DNA from: Serratia rubidaea | GTDB taxonomy: Bacteria > Pseudomonadota > Gammaproteobacteria > Enterobacterales > Enterobacteriaceae | Assembly: GCA_901472405.1 (NCBI GenBank) | Contig: LR590463.1 | Location: 1,426,001-1,490,000, forward strand | Length of the DNA stretch: 64,000 bases | Reading direction: 5' to 3' | Part shown: one piece after another, positions 9,317-19,080 of the stretch | Layout: every line of letters starts with the position of its first letter | Position numbering within the stretch: position 1 is the stretch's first letter | Notes under the pieces: model-generated | Seen by the model: only the letters and a program-made list of their open reading frames with translations | Told to the model about the DNA's origin: nothing | The model's database searches: none | Made by a program: the position numbers and the translations under genes

Positions 9317-9624
9317 TTTGGCTGACCATACTGCTGATGGGGCTGGTGGTGTTTTTTAACCGCTACTGTTTTCTGGCGCCGGGCCTGCGGCTGCGGCTGT
9401 CGCCGCGTCTGCATAAGCTGCTGGGATTTTCGGTGCCGGCGGTGCTCAGCGCTATCAGCGGGCCGATCGTGATGTACGGCGATGCCGGCTGGCGCGGCGT
9501 GGCGGATAACCCGTACCTGTGGGGCGCGCTGTTTGCGGTGATCCTGGCGTTTTTCCTGCGCAATACGCTGATTGTGGTGGTGCTCAGTCTGCTGATGTTT
9601 ATCACCCTGCGCGGGCTGCTGTGA
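9313..9624 (+). CDS. AzlD-family small permease subunit
   Basis: A 103-residue hydrophobic protein with three or four membrane segments. It includes NRYCFLAPGLRLR and the PAVLSAISGPIV stretch found in AzlD/YgaH. It partners the AzlC protein. GGGAGG at 9303-9308 serves ATG 9313, which overlaps the azlC stop. The in-frame start at 9295 would lie inside azlC and lacks a better ribosome site. Confidence 0.9.
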   Translation: MIWLTILLMGLVVFFNRYCFLAPGLRLRLSPRLHKLLGFSVPAVLSAISGPIVMYGDAGWRGVADNPYLWGALFAVILAFFLRNTLIVVVLSLLMFITLRGLL

Positions 9625-9634
9625 GCCGGCGGTG

Positions 9635-9666
9635 AAAATAAAAAAGCCGGGCGCAGCCGGCCCGGC
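9635..9666 (-). terminator. Rho-independent terminator of the porin gene
   Basis: Read on the minus strand, a GCCGGGC/GCCCGGC stem with a 7-nt loop is followed by TTTTTTATTTTC. It sits between the convergent azlD and porin genes and best fits the end of the porin transcript. Confidence 0.75.
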
Positions 9667-9728
9667 AAAGTAACGCTGGTAATCAACTGGCCGCAGCCAT
9701 CAAGAGACGCAGTGGTGGTTACGCGCGT

Positions 9729-10826
9729 TTAGAACTGATACACCAGACCGACGGCGACCACGTCGTCGTCTGACAGGCCCAGTTTATTGTCGCTGTCGAG
9801 CTGGTTGATTTTATAATCCACATAGGTGGACATGTTTTTATTAAAGTAATAGTAGGCGCCGACGTCGATATATTTCACCAGGTCGGCATCGCCGATATTT
9901 TCAATATCTTTGCCTTTCGACTGTACATAGCCAATTGACGGACGCAGGCCAAAGTCGAATTGATATTGCGCCACCAGTTCAAAGCCCTGCGCCTTATTGG
10001 CGAAGCCTTTTACCGCCGTGCTGTTCTGGTTAATGGTCGCGGTGCCGGACAGCGGCACGATATTGCGGCTTTCTGAATAGGTGGCCGCCAGATAGAGGTT
10101 ATTGTTGTCATATTTCACGCCGGCCGCCCAGATATCCGCCTTGTCGCCCTTGCCGTAGTCGCCCAGCTTTTGCGCGCTGGTGCGGTTGGAGGAGGCATAG
10201 GCGGCGCCAAAGCTCAGGCCGTCCACCACTTCATAGCTGGATGACAGCCCCCAGCCGTCGCCGTTGGCCTTGCTGGCCGCGCGGTCGTCATTCTCGTTTT
10301 TGCCCTGATACTGCACGGCGAAGTTCAGCCCGTCCACCAGGCCGAAGAAGTCGTTGTTGCGGTAGGTGGCGACGCCGTTGGTGCGGCCGTTCATAAAGTT
10401 GTCGGTCTTGATATAGGCGTCGTCGCCGAACTCCGGCAGCATATCGGTCCAGGCGCCGACGTCGTAGATAATGCCGTAGTTGCGGCCGTAGTCGACGGAG
10501 CCGTAATCACCGAACTTCAGGCCGGCGAAGCCGAGGCGGGTTTTGCTGTCTCTGGTGCCTTCGGACTCGGCGTGGTTGACGGCAACCTGGTATTCCCACT
10601 GGCCGTAGCCGGTCAGCTGGTCGTTAATCTGCGTGGAGCCTTTAAAGCCGAAGCGCACGTACGATTTATCGCCGTCACTGTCGGCCGCGTCGGAAAAATA
10701 GTGTAATCCTTTTACCTTGCCGTACAGATCCAGTTTATTTCCGTCTTTATTATAAATTTCTGCCGCGTAAGTCGAAGGTGCAATAAAAAGCGCCGGAAGC
10801 ATAACGGCGAGAAGATGACGTTTCAT
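9729..10826 (-). CDS. OmpC/PhoE-type general porin
   Basis: A 365-residue outer-membrane trimeric beta-barrel porin. The signal peptide starts [14 protein letters not shown] and is cleaved after YAA. The mature N-terminus [16 protein letters not shown] is classical. The loop-3 constriction reads [10 protein letters not shown], close to the usual PEFGGD, and the C-terminus is VAVGLVYQF with the terminal Phe needed for BAM recognition. The start is ATG 10826 with AGGGA upstream; an in-frame start 39 bp further up would spoil the signal peptide. No OmpR sites were assigned. The gene has its own terminator and appears monocistronic. Confidence 0.93.
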   Translation of the reverse strand: MKRHLLAVMLPALFIAPSTYAAEIYNKDGNKLDLYGKVKGLHYFSDAADSDGDKSYVRFGFKGSTQINDQLTGYGQWEYQVAVNHAESEGTRDSKTRLGFAGLKFGDYGSVDYGRNYGIIYDVGAWTDMLPEFGDDAYIKTDNFMNGRTNGVATYRNNDFFGLVDGLNFAVQYQGKNENDDRAASKANGDGWGLSSSYEVVDGLSFGAAYASSNRTSAQKLGDYGKGDKADIWAAGVKYDNNNLYLAATYSESRNIVPLSGTATINQNSTAVKGFANKAQGFELVAQYQFDFGLRPSIGYVQSKGKDIENIGDADLVKYIDVGAYYYFNKNMSTYVDYKINQLDSDNKLGLSDDDVVAVGLVYQF

Positions 10827-11094
10827 GGTTGTCCCTGCTTTTTTGAATGAAAAGGCTATCGCCACTATTTATGGCTATTACCGCTGCCGGAATGATGGCA
10901 GCGCAGATTTTTTACCAAGGTTGTGTGATGCCTTTATGACAGCACATTGATATCTGTGCTGCATGCTGAAAAACCGAGCGGGAAAGTGTGGGGCGGCTGG
11001 TCTACAGTTAAGCGTAGCGCGGCCGTTTGGCGGCGCGCGCCACAACAGCCTGGCGCAGCGGACGCGCCGCGAACCCTGCCGTTACGGAGGCGTT

Positions 11095-11748
11095 ATGCGT
11101 GATACCTATACCCTGCTCGGCTGCCGCGGCTGCGGTTCGACCATCGTCGCCGCCGCGCTGGAGCTGACCGGCTTTCCCTGGGGCTATGAGGAAGTGGACT
11201 ACGCGGCGGACAGCCCGGAGCGTGAGCGCTTACTGCGGCTCAATCCGCTGGGAGAAGTGCCCACTCTGATTCTGCCCAATAACGAAGTGATGACCGAGAG
11301 CGCGGCGATCGTGCTGCTGCTGCATGCGCGTGCGCCCCATGCGGAGCTGGCGCCGGAGGCGGGCGCGGCGACGCTGCCGCGTTTTTTGCGCTGGCTGATG
11401 TTTATCAACAGCGCGATTTACCCGACCTTCACCTACGGCGACCACCCGGAGACCTGGCTGCCGAACAGCCGCCGCCCGGAGCGGCTGGAGGAGGCGATCG
11501 CCCCGCACCGCGAGCAATTGTGGCTGCAGTGCGCCGCGGCCGCCAGCGACGCCGGGCCGTGGTTTCTCGGCCGCACCTTCAGCGCGCTGGATCTGTATAT
11601 CGCCGTGATGTGCAACTGGCGGCCCGGCCGCCGCTGGTTTCTGCAGCACTGCCCGCAGCTGACCGCCATCGCCGGGCGGGTGGAGCAGCTGCCGCTGCTG
11701 AATGCGCTGTTTCAGGCGCACTTCGACCACGTTGCGCCGCTGGAATAA
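11095..11748 (+). CDS. Glutathione S-transferase family protein
   Basis: A 217-residue protein. The N-terminal thioredoxin-like domain starts YTLLGCRGCGST, with the cis-Pro region LNPLGEVPTLIL and the ES glutathione contact in VMTESAAIVLLL (residues about 58-75). A helical C-terminal domain carries the structural motif FSALDLYIAVM. It probably conjugates or reduces electrophiles with glutathione in the cytoplasm. ATG 11095 has GGAGG 4 nt upstream; the longer in-frame reading from 10963 lacks this and is not GST-like. Confidence 0.88.
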   Translation: MRDTYTLLGCRGCGSTIVAAALELTGFPWGYEEVDYAADSPERERLLRLNPLGEVPTLILPNNEVMTESAAIVLLLHARAPHAELAPEAGAATLPRFLRWLMFINSAIYPTFTYGDHPETWLPNSRRPERLEEAIAPHREQLWLQCAAAASDAGPWFLGRTFSALDLYIAVMCNWRPGRRWFLQHCPQLTAIAGRVEQLPLLNALFQAHFDHVAPLE

Positions 11749-11851
11749 TGCGCGGCGCTGCGCAAAGCGGACGATGCGTCGCTCAGCCGGGCTGACGGCG
11801 CGCCTCGTCTGTGGGACAATAGCGCCATCATTTCGTTTAGATAAGAGTTGA

Positions 11852-14052
11852 ATGGCGCTCACCTCCTCAGTTAAAGATCAGATCGGCAAGTGGTACAAGG
11901 CCCTGCAGCAGCAAATACCGGACTTTATTTCCCGCGCGCCGCAACGGCAGATGATTGCCGACGTCGCCAAAACGCTGGCGGGCGACTACCCGCGCCACCT
12001 GGCGATTGAAGCGCCGACCGGCGTCGGCAAGACCCTGTCGTACTTGATCCCCGGCATCGCCGTCGGGCGCGACGAAGGCAAGCCGCTGGTGGTCAGCACC
12101 GCCAACGTGGCGCTGCAGGACCAGATCTACAGCAAGGATCTGCCGCTGCTGAAGAAAATCATCCCGGACCTGAAGTTTACCGGTGCGTTCGGCCGCCGGC
12201 GCTACGTGTGCCCGCGCAACCTGGCGGCGATGAGCACCGACGTGGCCGAGCAGGGCGATCTGATGCTGTATCTCGACGAGGACGAGCTGGCGCCTTCCAA
12301 CGGCGAAGAACAGGCGCTGTGCCAGAAACTGTCAAAATCCCTGGCCCGCCACGAGTGGGACGGCCTGCGCGACCACTATGCGCAGTCGGTTGACGATACG
12401 CTGTGGGCCAAGCTGAGCACCGACAAGGCCAACTGCCTGGGGCGCAACTGCCACTATATCCGCGAGTGCCCGTTTTATCTGGCGCGCAAGGAGATTGAGA
12501 GCGCCGACGTGGTGGTCGCCAACCACGCGCTGGTGATGGCGGCGCTGGAGAGCGAATCGGTACTGCCCAACCCGAAAGAGCTGCTGCTGGTGCTGGACGA
12601 GGGCCACCACCTGCCGGAGGTGGCGCGCGACGCGCTGGAGATGGAAGGGGAGATCACTGCGCTGTCCGCCAACCTGCAGCTGGATATGATCGTGCGGCAG
12701 GTGGAACTGTGCATGACCCAGTACCGGCCGAAGAATCCGCCGGGGCTGGCGAATATCGAGCGGCTGAAAAACCACTGCGAGGAGCTGCGCGAGCTGATGC
12801 AGGCGTTTGAACATCAGGTAAGCGCTTACTTGCCTGGCGACGGCGCGGCGGCGGAGCACCGCTTTGAGATGGGCGCGCTGCCGCCGGAGATGGTGGAGAG
12901 CTGCGCGCGGCTGTTCAAACTGACCGACGGGCTGCGCGGGCTGGCGGAGTTTATTCTCAACGACCTGAGCGAGCAGACCGGCAAGCACGATATCGTGCGT
13001 CTGCACCGCACGATTTTGCAGATGAGCCGCACGCTGGGCTATCTGGAGGCGATGAGCAAGCTGTGGAAGCTGGCGGCGATGGATAAATCCTCCAACGCGC
13101 CGATCTCCAAATGGGTGACGCGCGAGGTGCGCGATAACGTCACCCACCTGTATCTGCACTGCGTCGGCATCCGCGTCAGCGATCAGCTGGAGAAGCTGCT
13201 GTGGCGCAACGTGCCGCACGTGGTGGTGACCTCGGCGACCCTGCGTTCGCTTAACAGTTTCGCCCGCCTGCAGGAGATGAGCGGCCTGAACGAAAAGGCC
13301 GGCGACCGCTTCGAGGTGCTCTCCTCGCCGTTCAACCACGTCGAGCAGGGCAAAATCGTCATCCCCGCCATGCAGTTTGAGCCGTCGATGGCCAACGAGG
13401 CGCAGCATCTGGAAGAGATGGCGCGCTGCTTCCGCGCCGAGGTGGCCGGCGGGCAGCACAAGGGCATGCTGATCCTGTTCAGCAGCAACCGGGCGATGCA
13501 GACCTTCCTCAGCTACGTCACCGATTTACGGCTGATGCTGCTGGTGCAGGGCGACCAGCCGCGCTACCGGCTGGTGGAAGAGCACCGCAAGCGGGTGGAG
13601 AAGGGCGTGGCCAGCGTGCTGGTGGGGCTGCAGTCCTTCGCCGAAGGGCTGGATCTGAAGGGCGAGCTGCTGACGCAGGTGCACATCCACAAGATCGCCT
13701 TCCCGCCGATCGACAGCCCGGTGATCCTCACCGAAGGCGAGTGGCTGAAAACCCTGAAGCGCTATCCGTTTGAGGTGCAGAGCCTGCCCAGCGCCTCGTT
13801 TAACCTGATCCAGCAGGTCGGCCGGCTGATCCGCAGCAACCAGTGCTACGGCGAGATCATGATTTACGACCGCCGGCTGCTGACCAAAAGCTACGGCTCG
13901 CGCCTGCTGGCGGCGCTGCCGGTGTTCCCGATCGAACAGCGGCGGTGCCGGAGGCCGACAAGGCGCACCTGGCGGCGCTGAAGTCGGCCGCCGACGCGGT
14001 CAAAAAAGAGAAGAAGAAGGGCAACCCGTTCGCCCGCCGTCGTCGCCGTTAA
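11852..14052 (+). CDS. dinG: ATP-dependent DNA helicase DinG (C-terminal one-base frameshift)
   Basis: An XPD-like 5'-3' superfamily-2 helicase with a [4Fe-4S] cluster that unwinds R-loops and D-loops. It has Walker A APTGVGKT (about residues 50-57), cluster Cys in RYVCPRN and NCLGRNCHYIRECPF, the DEAH-like box DEGHH, and motif VI QQVGRLIRS. The frame breaks near 13940. Adding one C (caGCgg to caGCCgg) continues LPVFPIEQPAVPEADK and ends in a basic KKGNPFARRRRR tail like that of E. coli DinG, giving about 733 residues. Without the correction the frame stops at 13981. No clear LexA box is visible upstream. The 3' end overlaps the convergent Lrp-type gene by 4 bp. Confidence 0.93.
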
Positions 14053-14486
14053 AGCGCCAGCGGCGGCAGGCGGCGCTTCACCGGCGTGGTTTTCACAATT
14101 GAGGTGTTGCTCTGCGCCTGCTCGGCCAGCCGATCGAGGATCTGGTCGAGCTGCTCCAGCGAACGCGCCGCCAGCCGTATGATAAAGCAGTCTTCCCCGG
14201 TCACCTTGTCGCACTCCACCACCTCCGGAATGGCGGCGACCATCTGCTCCACCTTCTTCAGCATCCCCGGCAGCGGCTTGAGGCGCACCAGCGACTGAAA
14301 GCCGTAGCCCAGCGCCTGCAGATTGACGTTCAGGGTGTAGCCCTGAATCACGCCGCTCTCCTCCAGCCGCCGCAGCCGTTCTGAGGTGCTCGGCGAAGAC
14401 AGCCCCACTTTGGCGCTCAGCGTTTTCAGCGACATGCGCGCGTCCTCTGCCAGCAGCGCCAGAATTTGGTGATCGATAATATCCAT
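14049..14486 (-). CDS. Lrp/AsnC-family transcriptional regulator
   Basis: A 145-residue protein. The N-terminal HTH includes DHQILALLAEDARMS and VGLSSPSTSERLRRLEE. The C-terminal RAM (amino-acid-binding) domain includes VTGEDCFIIRLAARSLEQLD. Such proteins form octamers and sense amino acids. It is divergent from an EamA exporter gene 136 bp away, and this pairing usually means that the regulator controls the exporter. The shared interval holds short inverted repeats (GCAACCTT/AAGGTTGC). Confidence 0.9.
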   Translation of the reverse strand: MDIIDHQILALLAEDARMSLKTLSAKVGLSSPSTSERLRRLEESGVIQGYTLNVNLQALGYGFQSLVRLKPLPGMLKKVEQMVAAIPEVVECDKVTGEDCFIIRLAARSLEQLDQILDRLAEQAQSNTSIVKTTPVKRRLPPLAL

Positions 14487-14622
14487 AGCAACCTTGTTAG
14501 GTAAGTAATGTATTCAGCCTTTAATAAAAAGGAAGTTAAGCATATCTGCCTGCTTTTGGCTATGGAGCGCGGCGGCAAAAGGTTGCAAGCTAATGCAATT
14601 ACTGACGCAGGGGATACAGACG

Positions 14623-15561
14623 ATGAAGGCAGAGATAAAACGCGGTTCGCTGGAGATGGTGGCGGCGATGCTGATTTCCGGTTCGATTGGCTGGTTTGTG
14701 CTGATGTCCGGCCAGCCGGTGATTAACGTGGTGTTCTGGCGCTGCGCCATCGGCGCGCTGGCGCTGCTGCTGGTATGCGGCCTGCTTGGTCAGCTGCGTG
14801 CGCCCGGGCTACGGCGGGCGACGCTGCTGATTGCCGTCGCCGGCGGTATCGCGCTGGTGCTGAACTGGCTGCTGCTGTTCAGCGCCTACCGCTATGCGTC
14901 GATCTCCATCGCGACGGCGGTATATAACACCCAGCCGTTTATGCTGGTGGTGCTGGGGGCGCTGTTTCTGGGGGAAAAACTGACGCTGCGCAAGCTGCTG
15001 TGGCTGGCGCTGGCCTTTGCCGGCATGGCGCTGGTGGTGCTGGCGCAACCGCAGCAGGCGGGCGCGGGCAGCCAGTATCTGCGGGGCATTTTGCTGGCGC
15101 TGGGGGCGGCGTTTTTCTATGCGCTGATGGCGCTGGCGGCCAAGCGCCTGACCGGCACCCCGCCGCAGCTGATCGTGTTGATTCAGGTCAGCGTCGGCGC
15201 GCTGATGCTGTTGCCGCTGGTGGACTTCCACGCCGACGCCAGCGCCGGGCAGTGGGGCATGCTGATGGCGCTGGGGGTGGTGCACACCGGGATGATGTTC
15301 GTGCTGCTGTACGGCGCCATCCAGAAACTGCCGACCCACCTGACCGGTTCGCTGTCGTTTATCTATCCGGTCGCCGCCATGCTGGTGGACCGCTGGGCCT
15401 TTGCGCACCAGCTGTCGCTGGCGCAGCTGGCCGGCGCGGCGCTGATTCTGCTGGCCGCCGCCGGGATGAACCTGCTGGGCGAACGCCGCCGGCCGCAGCC
15501 CGCCGTTGAAAAGTGTGAAATTGTGCCCGCCGAAACTGGAAAAACGCCGTCGCTGAGGTAG
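14623..15561 (+). CDS. EamA/DMT-family exporter
   Basis: A 312-residue protein with ten predicted membrane segments formed by two EamA repeats. The signature ends of the repeats read GALFLGEKLTLRKLLWLALAF and the C-terminal LSLAQLAGAALILLAAAG. It is likely an inner-membrane exporter of amino acids or other metabolites. I prefer ATG 14623 (AGGGG about 9 nt upstream) over the in-frame ATG at 14593. It is divergent from the Lrp-type regulator. Confidence 0.88.
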   Translation: MKAEIKRGSLEMVAAMLISGSIGWFVLMSGQPVINVVFWRCAIGALALLLVCGLLGQLRAPGLRRATLLIAVAGGIALVLNWLLLFSAYRYASISIATAVYNTQPFMLVVLGALFLGEKLTLRKLLWLALAFAGMALVVLAQPQQAGAGSQYLRGILLALGAAFFYALMALAAKRLTGTPPQLIVLIQVSVGALMLLPLVDFHADASAGQWGMLMALGVVHTGMMFVLLYGAIQKLPTHLTGSLSFIYPVAAMLVDRWAFAHQLSLAQLAGAALILLAAAGMNLLGERRRPQPAVEKCEIVPAETGKTPSLR

Positions 15562-15602
15562 ATTAATAGCTTGCTCACTTGGCTAACATAAGCGGGAATA
15601 TC

Positions 15603-16235
15603 ATGATCGACCTCTCTACCCTGGCGCTGTTTTCCGCCGCCAGCCTGGCGCTGACCGTTACCCCCGGGCCGGATATGCTGCTTATCGCCTCGCGCAGCAT
15701 CAGCCAGGGGCGGCGCGCCGGCTTTGCCTCGCTGGCGGGGATCCAGCTTGGCACCTATTGCCACGCCCTGGCGGCGGCGCTGGGGCTGTCGCAGCTGTTT
15801 GTCGTCATGCCGCTGGCCTATGACGCGGTGCGGGTGATGGGCGCGGCCTACCTGCTGTATCTGGCGTGGAAAACGCTGCGTTCGGGCGGCAGCCTGCAGG
15901 CGTCCGCCGGTCTGGCGCCGGTGGCGGTCGGGCGCATCTTCCGTCAGGGGCTGTGGACCAATATCCTCAACCCGAAAATGGCGCTGTTTGTGCTGGCGCT
16001 GTTCCCGCAGTTTATCAACCCGCAGGCCGGCTCGGTGGTGGTGCAGATGCTGGTGCTGGCGACGGTGCTGAATCTGGTGGGGCTGGCGGTGAACGGCGGC
16101 GTGATTATGCTGGTCAGCGGCATGAAGAGCCGCTTCGCCGGTCGCCGCATCAACGCGCGCTGGCCGAACTATCTGCTGAGCGGAGTGTTCGCCGCGCTGG
16201 CGTGCAAGCTGCTGCTTTCCAGCCGGCAGTCGTGA
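15603..16235 (+). CDS. LysE/RhtB-family amino-acid exporter
   Basis: A 210-residue membrane protein with about six segments and the family signature VTPGPDMLLIASRSISQG (residues about 18-35), followed by GIQLGTYCHALAAALG and the NPKMALF motif. It exports amino acids or homoserine-lactone-like compounds. ATG 15603 follows AGCGGGA; the in-frame start 24 bp upstream adds residues not seen in the family. It lies 41 bp after the EamA gene and may be co-transcribed with it. Confidence 0.9.
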   Translation: MIDLSTLALFSAASLALTVTPGPDMLLIASRSISQGRRAGFASLAGIQLGTYCHALAAALGLSQLFVVMPLAYDAVRVMGAAYLLYLAWKTLRSGGSLQASAGLAPVAVGRIFRQGLWTNILNPKMALFVLALFPQFINPQAGSVVVQMLVLATVLNLVGLAVNGGVIMLVSGMKSRFAGRRINARWPNYLLSGVFAALACKLLLSSRQS

Positions 16236-16313
16236 GGGAAGGGCCTCCGCCTGCGGGGGCCGTAATTGCTGCCGCTGGAGCCGGGCGGCGACAGGTTAAG
16301 GATGACAAAGGAA

Positions 16314-16680
16314 TGGACAACAAGCCGCACAACGCGATATCGCTCAGCAGGTGTTTGATTGGTACGATGCGAAATGGAATCTGCGTACGCCTTTCAGCCA
16401 GAAGAAACCGCTGACGCCAGACACCAGCCTGTCTACGGGCAACTATCCCTGGATCTGGGAAGATGGCCTGGAGATCATGGAAGAGTACTTCGAGCTGTTC
16501 AACGTTGACAGTTCAGGGTTTAACTTTATGCGCTACTGGCCGCAGGAGATCGGCGTAACCTCCGCCGTGCTTGGCTGGCTCTGTCCCCGAAATAAGAAAA
16601 GAAAATACCAAGAGCCTGAAGCGCTGACTATTGCCATGATGATGGAGTCTGCTAGGGTGGGAAGGTGGTTGGATGGGTGA
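16314..16680 (+). CDS. DUF1493-family protein (probable one-base frameshift near start)
   Basis: The frame open from 16306 to 16680 encodes QQVFDWYDAKWNLRT, PLTPDTSLSTGNYPWIWEDG and MEEYFELFNVDSSGFNF, the pattern of DUF1493 proteins, whose role is unknown. The natural start appears to be ATG 16314 with AAAGGA just upstream. It joins this frame only if one A is added in gacAAc near 16321, giving MDKQAAQRDIAQQVF. A GTG at 16351 is the alternative start without an indel. The end region (SARVGRWLDG) looks complete. Confidence 0.7.
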
Positions 16681-17013
16681 TTGGGGGTATTTGTATGTGG
16701 GGCACGTTGGTATGGAAGCTGGGTCGAGAGCCGGTTTTGTGCCAGAAGCGGTCATTACTAGCCTATGCTGCAATAATTCTTTGGGGGGCAGGTACAGCAT
16801 CACGGCTGGCTCACAATGCTTCCCCCACCACGCCTGCCCGCTTTATTGGGTGGTTTTAATGCAGTTGCATTGCTAAAGCTTGTCACCATCGGTTCTTTGG
16901 GAAGACAATAGATGCTTCATTTTTAATGCAATTACATGTAAATAACGGCATACTTTGTGAATCATGTATTGTGGTAAAAATAGCCGTTTTAAATGTCGTT
17001 TCGTGGAGAAAAT
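16681..17013. other. Intergenic stretch, possible gene debris
   Basis: These 333 bp between the DUF1493 gene and the AT-rich island contain short frames such as LLAYAAIILWGAGTASRLAH (from about 16750, plus strand). They could be the remnant of a small membrane protein, but nothing can be identified with confidence. Base composition falls sharply from about 16850, marking the left edge of the island. The last 90 bp should hold the promoter of the DUF262 gene. Confidence 0.4.
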
Positions 17014-18098
17014 ATGACCAATCTCAAACATAACCTCGATGAGCTGCAGCAAGTAGCAAAAGAACGCACAGTCAAAACGCAAACTATCGAATATGATCTG
17101 GAAACTTTAGTAAAAAAAATAAAAAGAAACATCATAACGCTTAATCCTGAGTATCAACGAAAACACCGTTGGGATGATGAAACATCATCAAGACTAATTG
17201 AAAGCCTTATACTTAATATACCGATACCTTTTATCTACATCTCCCAAGATGTTGATGTTGACGAGGAAATAGATTCTGAGTCATCACGTTTCTCGGTCAT
17301 CGATGGACAGCAGCGTCTTACTGCAATTTATAATTTCTTTGAGAATAAATATCAACTGCAAGGTTTAGAAGTTCTTGACAAGCTCAATGGGGCATTCCAT
17401 AGAGATTTACCTCCATTTTTAATGAGGCGCCTCGAAGAAAGAAGCATCAGATGTTTGCGAATTGACTCTACGCTTGACCCGCAAGTGAAGTATGACATAT
17501 TTGAAAGGCTGAACTCTGGATCGGTAAAGTTGGAGTCACAAGAACTGCGCAATGCAACATGCAGAGGGCCATTTAAAGACCTCGTAAAAAGATTGTCAAA
17601 AAATGAGCATTTCATATTGGCATGTAAATTAACACCTGATAGTTCCCGCGTTAAAAAAATGGAAGATGAAGAGCTTGTACTGCGTTTCTTCGCCATAAAC
17701 TACTTTGATAGCTATAGGGATTACAAAGGGAAGTTCAAAAATTTCCTGACTAGTAAGATGAATTCATTTAACAATCTACCTATAAAACAGTTAGAGGAAA
17801 TGGAAAGGTTGTTTAATGATACGTTTGAAGCTATTAGGGGAGTCTAATATAGATTATCCTTTCACTAAGTATCGGGTAACAGTCGATGGCTTTGAAAAAA
17901 ATGTCTGATTTTAATTCTGCGGTGTATGATTCAATTACACACCTCTTTATTGAAAGCTTGAGAAAAGAAACAGTTGTTACGTCCGAAAAAATTCTCGAAA
18001 TGTTTTCAGATCCGGATTTTTTTGCAGCATGTGAAGGTAGTGTAAATGATGTTGTTAAACTGAATACAAGGATTAATAAGGCAAAGGAAACAGCATAA
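17014..18098 (+). CDS. DUF262 (GmrS/ParB-like NTPase-fold) protein, two indels near C-terminus
   Basis: An AT-rich gene for a DUF262 protein. It shows NPEYQRKHRWDDETSSRLIE (about residues 44-63), the core motif VIDGQQRLTAIYNFF and FERLNSGSVKLESQELRNA, all family hallmarks. DUF262 domains occur in type IV restriction enzymes (GmrSD) and in several defence systems. The frame stops at 17847, then continues one frame over as DYPFTKYRVTVDGFEK and again from 17901 as MSDFNSAVYDSITHLF, so two small indels (near 17845 and in the A-run 17895-17901) split one gene of about 360 residues. Its TAA overlaps the next ATG (TAATG at 18096-18100). ATG 17014 has GGAG upstream. Confidence 0.78.
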
Positions 18099-18882
18099 TG
18101 GCTACATTCATTGCGGATTATCTTGATACCGTTGATCTTCAGTGGAGAGAAGTTGATATTTTAGTCGATGAAGCGGTTCGTGTTCAGGAGTCAAATGAGC
18201 ATTTATATAATGCTCTTTGTCGCTCGATTACAGTTTTGATTGTTGCTCATATGGAAGGGTTTGTTAAAGGTGCAGTCAAAAACATTATTAGCGATTACGC
18301 ATCCATAACATTTAAAGAGTTACCAACCTCGATTAAAAGAACTTACTGTAAAAAATATTTAGGGTTTGATGAAAAAGCGTTTTCCGGATATCAAAGTGCA
18401 ATCCTGTGCCTAATGGATGATTTAGAGAAAACAGATGACTTCAAAATTTCTCCTGAACCATTTATATCGGATAGAAACAGAAATCCAAAGCAGATGTCAT
18501 TGGTAATATAGCGTCAAGATTTGGGGTTGGAGATATTTTTAAAAACCTACACGATTCAAAGTTTGATAAGATCTTTTTGATGACATCCCCACAAATTAAA
18601 AATGCTCTTAAAGTTATCTCTGCTTTAACCAAGCGAAAAGTTTGTGATTTTCCTTATAGAGTAAGAAAAAATGCTTACAATACAAGTCCAACATCATATC
18701 GTGGGCGAAGTTTATGGCAGACTTTTTTAGATGATTTAAATCAAAAACGTCATAAAATAGCCCATGGCAATGATTTTGCGAACGCTACGGACATTAACTC
18801 ACTTGTTGATCTTAAAGATAAAGTCAGAATACTTCAGTACTCATTTTTATTAATTATTTGCTCTGAGTTATGTAATGCATAA
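18098..18882 (+). CDS. HEPN-like nuclease (MAE_28990/MAE_18760 type), one-base frameshift
   Basis: A protein of about 261 residues translationally coupled to the DUF262 gene. The N-terminal half is helical (YNALCRSITVLIVAHMEGFV). The C-terminal half carries QKRHKIAHGN, an R-x4-H motif (Arg codon 18748, His codon 18763), which is the catalytic signature of HEPN ribonucleases. The frame breaks near 18488. Adding one A to ccaAAg gives NPKADVIGNIASRFGVGDIF and joins both parts. HEPN proteins of this kind are found beside DUF262 proteins in defence or toxin contexts; RNA cleavage here is inference. Base composition is AT-rich, unlike the host genes. Confidence 0.75.
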
Positions 18883-19043
18883 ATAAAGTAGGTAATATTA
18901 AATGGCGGCAATTTTGCTGCCACTTAAAAACTGTCAATCATGTGGTGTAAAAATAACTTATAGCATTGTAAGTATCCCTGCAAAAGGAACCATTCACTTT
19001 AACAGATATGTCAATGTCTGCTGCTCGCTCATAAGAGACAACC

Positions 19044-19080
19044 ATACTCAAATCTCCCACATTGCAGGAGATTTGAGTAT
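19044..19080 (+). promoter_or_regulatory. Perfect hairpin covering the integrase ribosome site and start codon
   Basis: The left arm ATACTCAAATCTCC (19044-19057) pairs without mismatch to GGAGATTTGAGTAT (19067-19080) across the 9-nt loop cacattgca. The right arm contains the AGGAG ribosome site and the first two bases of the integrase ATG (19079). If formed in mRNA it would block translation initiation. As DNA it could be a recombinase or repressor site. Confidence 0.65.

Noticed and set aside
11750..11851. LexA (SOS) box before dinG
   Set aside because: No CTG-N10-CAG palindrome of acceptable quality is present upstream in this window, although E. coli dinG is SOS-controlled.
12332..13459. 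Long minus-strand reading frame inside dinG
   Set aside because: It is a shadow of the GC-rich dinG codons, full of His, Arg and Gln, with no family features. Similar shadows in other genes were also dropped.
16665..16859. Short hydrophobic reading frame after the DUF1493 gene as a real gene
   Set aside because: It has no ribosome site, overlaps the DUF1493 end and matches no family I recognise; listed only as possible debris.
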